A DNA stretch of 64,000 nucleotides from Dermatophagoides farinae (Eukaryota > Arthropoda > Arachnida > Sarcoptiformes > Pyroglyphidae): contig NC_134682.1 in the NCBI RefSeq assembly GCF_024713945.1, positions 3,162,001-3,226,000 on the forward strand, written 5' to 3'. The notes under the pieces were generated by a model. That model was not told where the DNA came from, did no database searches, and saw nothing but the letters and a program-made list of their open reading frames with translations. Shown one piece after another: positions 59,461 through 64,000 of this stretch; position 1 is the first letter of the stretch, and each line of letters begins with the position of its first letter. The translations under genes and the position numbers were made by a program.

Positions 59461-60510
59461 ATGATAATCAAAAACGATACTTTTTTTAGTATTGAACATG
59501 TATTTGTAATGCTATTTTCTTTTATATTTGCCAATCCTTTTTTTACTTTTATTATTTTTTTTTTGTTTTGTTTTGTTTTTCATTCAACATATGAATGAAT
59601 AAATGATGATGATGATAATTGAATTGAATTGAATTCAATAAAAGCAAATTAATTTTATTGCTATGAAACACACACACACACAGACACAAATAAAGAAATT
59701 TACCGGTAAAAATGATATCTCTTTTTTTTCTCCCGTAATAGTCGTCGTCGTTGTCGTAAGTTTATGATGATCGAATCATTTTTTGTTATCTTTTCCATTC
59801 ACGAGTACAACAACGATAACGATGATTATTATTTATCCACATTTCTTCCGTTCATCATTTGAGACATACTTGTGTATGTGTGTGTGTGTGTGTGTGTTCA
59901 CTATCAGTGATTGTTATCAATAATCACAACATAATAACAACAACAACGAAATTCCCTATAATCTCAACATATCCGGACATAGAATTTTTTTTTAAATAAC
60001 ACAAACAACAACAAAATTACTCTAAATCTTTATATATGATTTCAATGGTTCGTGATTGAAATCGGATGTAAAATAATAATAATGATGATTATTGTTGATG
60101 TTGTTGTTTACAAGATATTCTTCTTCAAGATTCATATAGCTCTAAGTGTGATGAAAATGATGAAAGTAAAAGTTCAATGCAATCTATTCACTGATGATGA
60201 ATGAAAAATTAGATTTTTTTAAAAAAAATAAATCCATTTGAATATGAACAAATTACCATTGTTGTTGTTGTTGTTGCTGCTGCTGCTGCTGTTAATCACA
60301 AATCATTGTCATTTTTTGGTGAATACGACAACTCCCAGTTGAGTTTTCATATCCATTTTTTTCACTTTTAAACAATTCATTACTTTCAGTGTTTTGGTCA
60401 TCATTTTTCATTTTGTCGCCAGCATGCATATATATCGAATTGTCGTCACGTAATCATGATGAATGAAATAAAATCGTTTCACTATGAGAATCATTTATTT
60501 TCTCTCTTGT

Positions 60511-60537
60511 GATGATGATGATGATGATGATGATGAT
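60511..60537. repeat. (GAT)9 microsatellite
   Basis: Perfect GAT trinucleotide repeat. Confidence 0.9.
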
Positions 60538-61918
60538 CATTATTTCAAATTTTCAAATATGAAATAGGATCCGGGTTCTGTGTGTCTTAAATGAAAATAA
60601 AATTCAATTTTCATACCAACATACACAACATAGCAATACAATTGTCATTACCGTCATTTGACAATGAACATGTTTTTTTTTCTTTTTATGAATTTCGTAA
60701 TTTTTCAGGAAATTTACAAGAAAATTCTTCTTCTGTTTTTTTTTGTTGAAGGTATGAATTATTAATCCTTCTTTTTTTATCATCATTCAACTTGTTGAAT
60801 ATATCTTAGCAACATTACATTTTGTTTCAAAGAAATTTTGTTTTTCCTATGAAAAAAATGGACAATTATTATCATTATTATTATTATTAGTTATATGTCT
60901 GTTACTTTTTTTTATCTTATCCATGATGTAGTAAATGTAAATGTGTATGTGTGTCTGTGTGAATTGTTCTTAATAATAGCATCATCGCCATTGACTCGTC
61001 CAATGATGTTGATGATGATGATGAGGAAATGAAAATAATGTTAATGATAATGATGATGATGATGATGATGGAACTGAAAATAGAAAAAAAAACAAAATAA
61101 AAATGAAAATGAAAATCTTGCAAAAGCTTTTTTTTCACTTACATTGAATCTACTAATCATCTATGTTTGATGGTCATTGAATGGTTTTTTTAACGCTTGA
61201 AAAAAATGATTCTCTTTATTATTATTTTTTTTCACTACTACTATCAAACTATATATAGGATATATATTGATGAAAAGAGATGATGTGGCCATTTGCCAAT
61301 TTCTTATCGAAAATGAGAATTTGAATTGAAATTGAAAACAAAACAACAGAAAAAAAAGATGTTAGCGAAAAGAAAAAAATTAAAAGCCTTTCGTTGATAA
61401 TAACAGTAGTAATAATAATAAATAACAAAGGTTGAAGGTTAATTCTTTTTAATAATAGTAAATTTTTTTCAAGTTTGTTTTTGACAAAAAGAAATTTATT
61501 CGAATATATATGATATGATGATGATTCAAATGTTTTTTTTTTGTTCGAAAATCGCAATGTATCGATAGATTTCGCCCTTCCCCAATTTGTTGTCATAATT
61601 ATGTTCTAAAAAAAATAACAATCGATGAATGATGATGTTGGCGATGATTTTGTTTTTGTTTTTATTCAAGTTATGCACGTGTTTGTGTGTATGAATGTTT
61701 GCGTGAAAATAATTGATCATCAAAAGTGTCATGGTCTAGGATTTTTTTTTTATTTTTATTTTTAAAAATTTCTTTACATTTCAATTAACTAATTTTGTAT
61801 TTTTTTTTCTTTTTTAGGAAGAGACTTGTGAAAAAATCCGATTCGATTAATTTTTGGCTTGCACACGTTTGTTGACCATCCCATCATCTGTTTATAATTT
61901 TTTTTATTGGTTCAAGTC

Positions 61919-63151
61919 ATGACAACTTTTATGATGATGATGATGAAATGTGCCAAGATTTTTTCATCAATAATGATGTTGATGTTAATGGCCATTATTA
62001 TGGTGCATGGACAGACATCATCATTTGTTGCTCAATCATCATCAATAAATCCATGGATGCCTCAACAACCAGCACCATTAGTATGGGTTAATAATCGAAA
62101 TCAACAATCATCATTATCACGTGTAGCTAGAGCAACAATTTCAGCGCCTATTCCGGTTGCACCAAAACCAACGCCCACTTTAATTGCTTCTACGAGACCG
62201 GTAACGGCTATTGTTCCAGTAATGGCAGCCACAATCGTTCCAGTTGTATCAGCATTCCAACCGCAATTATTGGCACCAGTTTCAATATCACAACCGATAG
62301 CAATGGCTAGCAACAGTAATTCGAATTACTTTACATTATCATCGGTTCAACGGCGAAGACACACTATCCGATATCAGGCACCAAAAGGATCATCTAAAAA
62401 TTCAACTTTAGCTTCACCATCAGAGGCACCGGAAGAAATTGCTAAACCACAAACAATCAATGTACCAATCGGTATTTCTCATTATAAACCAATACAATTT
62501 GTCGATTCATTACAACCATTTCAACAGCCGACTGATTACAAAGCTTTTATTGAAAGTTTTAATGTTATAAACAAAAATTCTACTAGCAACAACAACAATA
62601 ACAATAAAGTGAAAACAGATAGAGGTCAAAAGCCTACGGATAAACGTCAAACTGATAAACATTCAACGAAACCATCTGCTACATCAACGATATTATCAAA
62701 TGAATCAGAATCAACGAATGATCCAAATGAAATCAAAATAGTTGAAACAGCCGAAGGTTTTGTTCCAGATGGTAATGGTATCCGTACCGATTCAGGTTTC
62801 GTTCATAAACCACGAATGATTGAATTAGAATCTAGCTATATACCATTGACGCTTCGTTTTTCTTCTAGACCACGACGATTGAATATAATTAATAATGAAG
62901 ATCTTATTGGACAAGATTCAAATCGTCATGATAGGATTAATGGAAAAAAAGAACCAATTGATTTAGTAGATAAAAATTCCGGCTCTTTCAATCTAGATAC
63001 AAAAGCAATATTCGGACCAACTAGACGTGAAGAACCATTAGTACTTAAACCTGGTGCAAATAACGTTCCATCTCATATGCAACATATAATCAAATGTATA
63101 TTTCCTGATTTTCGATTTGATGGCTCGGAAAAGGTTCGCAGTGCTTGTTGA
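61919..63151 (+). CDS. Predicted secreted protein, unknown family
   Basis: A single frame of 410 codons from the ATG at 61919; the open frame upstream starts only at a TTG. The signal sequence is Met-rich (five ATG codons, then KCAKIFSSIMMLMLMAIIM) and ends about HGQ. A Pro/Ala/Val/Thr-rich segment (about 50-135) resembles cuticular or extracellular-matrix spacer sequence. A basic QRRRH site near 145 could be a proprotein-processing site. A hydrophilic Asn/Thr-rich middle follows. The most normal, probably conserved blocks are TAEGFVPDGNGIRTDSGFVH, SYIPLTLRFSSRPRR and the C-terminal GPTRREEPLVLKPG to the last residue, with only two Cys, both in the final 24 residues. There is no TM helix. A splice acceptor at 61816-61817 implies an untranslated first exon. 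Confidence 0.7.
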   Translation: MTTFMMMMMKCAKIFSSIMMLMLMAIIMVHGQTSSFVAQSSSINPWMPQQPAPLVWVNNRNQQSSLSRVARATISAPIPVAPKPTPTLIASTRPVTAIVPVMAATIVPVVSAFQPQLLAPVSISQPIAMASNSNSNYFTLSSVQRRRHTIRYQAPKGSSKNSTLASPSEAPEEIAKPQTINVPIGISHYKPIQFVDSLQPFQQPTDYKAFIESFNVINKNSTSNNNNNNKVKTDRGQKPTDKRQTDKHSTKPSATSTILSNESESTNDPNEIKIVETAEGFVPDGNGIRTDSGFVHKPRMIELESSYIPLTLRFSSRPRRLNIINNEDLIGQDSNRHDRINGKKEPIDLVDKNSGSFNLDTKAIFGPTRREEPLVLKPGANNVPSHMQHIIKCIFPDFRFDGSEKVRSAC

Positions 63152-64000
63152 AACAATTTCATTTTTTTTCCTGGACACACCTTATACACCTTATAAACGC
63201 CCATTCGTATACGAACATATATATTCCTTCAAACAATTAACACAATTGGCTTTCGGAACATTTTTTTTTTATCTTCATTTTTTTTCAATATTGGCTTTAA
63301 CATAATGTCTATGTGGATGGATTTGTTTTTTTCTTGATGAAAAAATTCAATCATGTTTTTCTTTTATGTTCATGTAAACAAAATTCTATGGATAAAAAAA
63401 AATAATTTGTATTATTTATTTGAATTTATAAAGAAAAAAAAAATTTTAAAAACGAAATTTTGTTCATTGATTTTGACATTTTTTTTTTAATTTTCTATAG
63501 AATCTATAGATGATGTACAAAATTACAAGATAGATAGAGATACATACACACCGTTATTTTTTTTTTTGGATCTTGACCCGCATGTATAGCAGTTGAACAA
63601 TAAGAAAGACATATGGTTCAATCGTCAATCAACCATTCAATTGATGATGATGATAATAAATTAAACGATTGACTTTTTTTTATAGATATTTCGAAATTTC
63701 ATTTATACATTGTTTCAACATTTTTATATCAATAATATATACCGGGTTATATACCATTTTTGGCTTGTCAAATGAATATGTGTTGACAGATGTATATACG
63801 ATTTATCGATGTTTCCAATGACATCTTAAGCAATTCATACATTGTTTTTTTTTTTTTTTTTTTTGGTCCGACAATGTTCATTGTTTCAAAATATTATAAT
63901 TTTCGCAACATTTTTGCCAATGAGCTTGTGGCCAAAATAATAAATGATGATTGTGTATTTTCAATATGGGAATTCAAGAACTTTCTTTTTTTGCTTCTTC
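63152..64000. other. 3' flank without gene
   Basis: Downstream of the secreted-protein gene I see A/T tracts (for example T21 near 63844-63864) and no coding sequence. An overlapping short frame at 63117-63305 is a shadow. Confidence 0.4.

Larger units (their letters stand above)
55645..61917. other. Repeat-rich region without a supported coding gene
   Basis: I see microsatellites and homopolymers but no family-like coding sequence: GTT (55810-55828), CA (58859-58875), TG (58112-58141, 59875-59898), CAA/CGA (59417-59460), GAT (60511-60537, 61050-61070), GGT (56984-57000). A CpG-containing ACGACG stretch at 58395-58440 is unusual for the window. The right end is the upstream region of the secreted-protein gene at 61919. 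Confidence 0.5.

Overview
This is a eukaryotic, strongly AT-rich nuclear window. It has short introns (mostly 50-110 bp, GT..AG), dense CA/TG and GAT/ATC microsatellites, and gene content typical of an arthropod: nose-resistant-to-fluoxetine (NRF) family, juvenile-hormone/microsomal-type epoxide hydrolase, SLC17 transporters and CYP3-clan P450s. Compact introns, extreme AT bias and His/Asn/Gln-rich secreted proteins suggest an acariform mite, perhaps a dust-mite-like astigmatan. That assignment is inference; no marker gene here proves it.

Layout. 1-2.3 kb: no gene. 2.3-10.7 kb: a low-complexity secreted protein (+), a diverged enolase-phosphatase homologue (-) and an eight-exon NRF/acyltransferase-3 membrane protein (-). 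10.7-20.0 kb: no gene seen, only microsatellites and homopolymers. 20.0-23.2 kb: a two-exon single-pass membrane protein (+) whose 2.5 kb intron holds a complete intronless medium-chain acyl-CoA dehydrogenase on the same strand. 23.3-24.7 kb: epoxide hydrolase (-). 27.1-31.0 kb: two tandem SLC17-type transporters (+) with matching exon lengths. 31.8-37.2 kb: a small YWTD-propeller-like receptor (+) and a small two-exon membrane protein (+). 40.8-44.5 kb: two tandem three-exon P450 genes (-).

44.6-55 kb is the accessory part. It holds a 120-bp hAT-type MITE with a perfect 8-bp target duplication, an intron-containing tRNA-like gene inside an inverted repeat family, a foldback element, non-LTR and Tc1 relics, a truncated but open topoisomerase II-like gene lacking the ATPase, TOPRIM and catalytic-tyrosine parts, and a 4.07 kb Ty3/Gypsy-type element. 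That element has LTRs identical by eye but a broken pol and a patch of flanking DNA copied into the integrase. A broken gene fragment follows. 55.7-61.9 kb is repeats plus a possible 5'UTR exon. 61.9-63.2 kb is a secreted protein gene (+).

There are no operons. Functional links are loose: detoxification/lipid metabolism (P450s, epoxide hydrolase, MCAD) and membrane transport. Exon joins were deduced by hand from GT/AG sites and checked for reading-phase agreement. Every homology statement is from recognition of family motifs, not from a database search.
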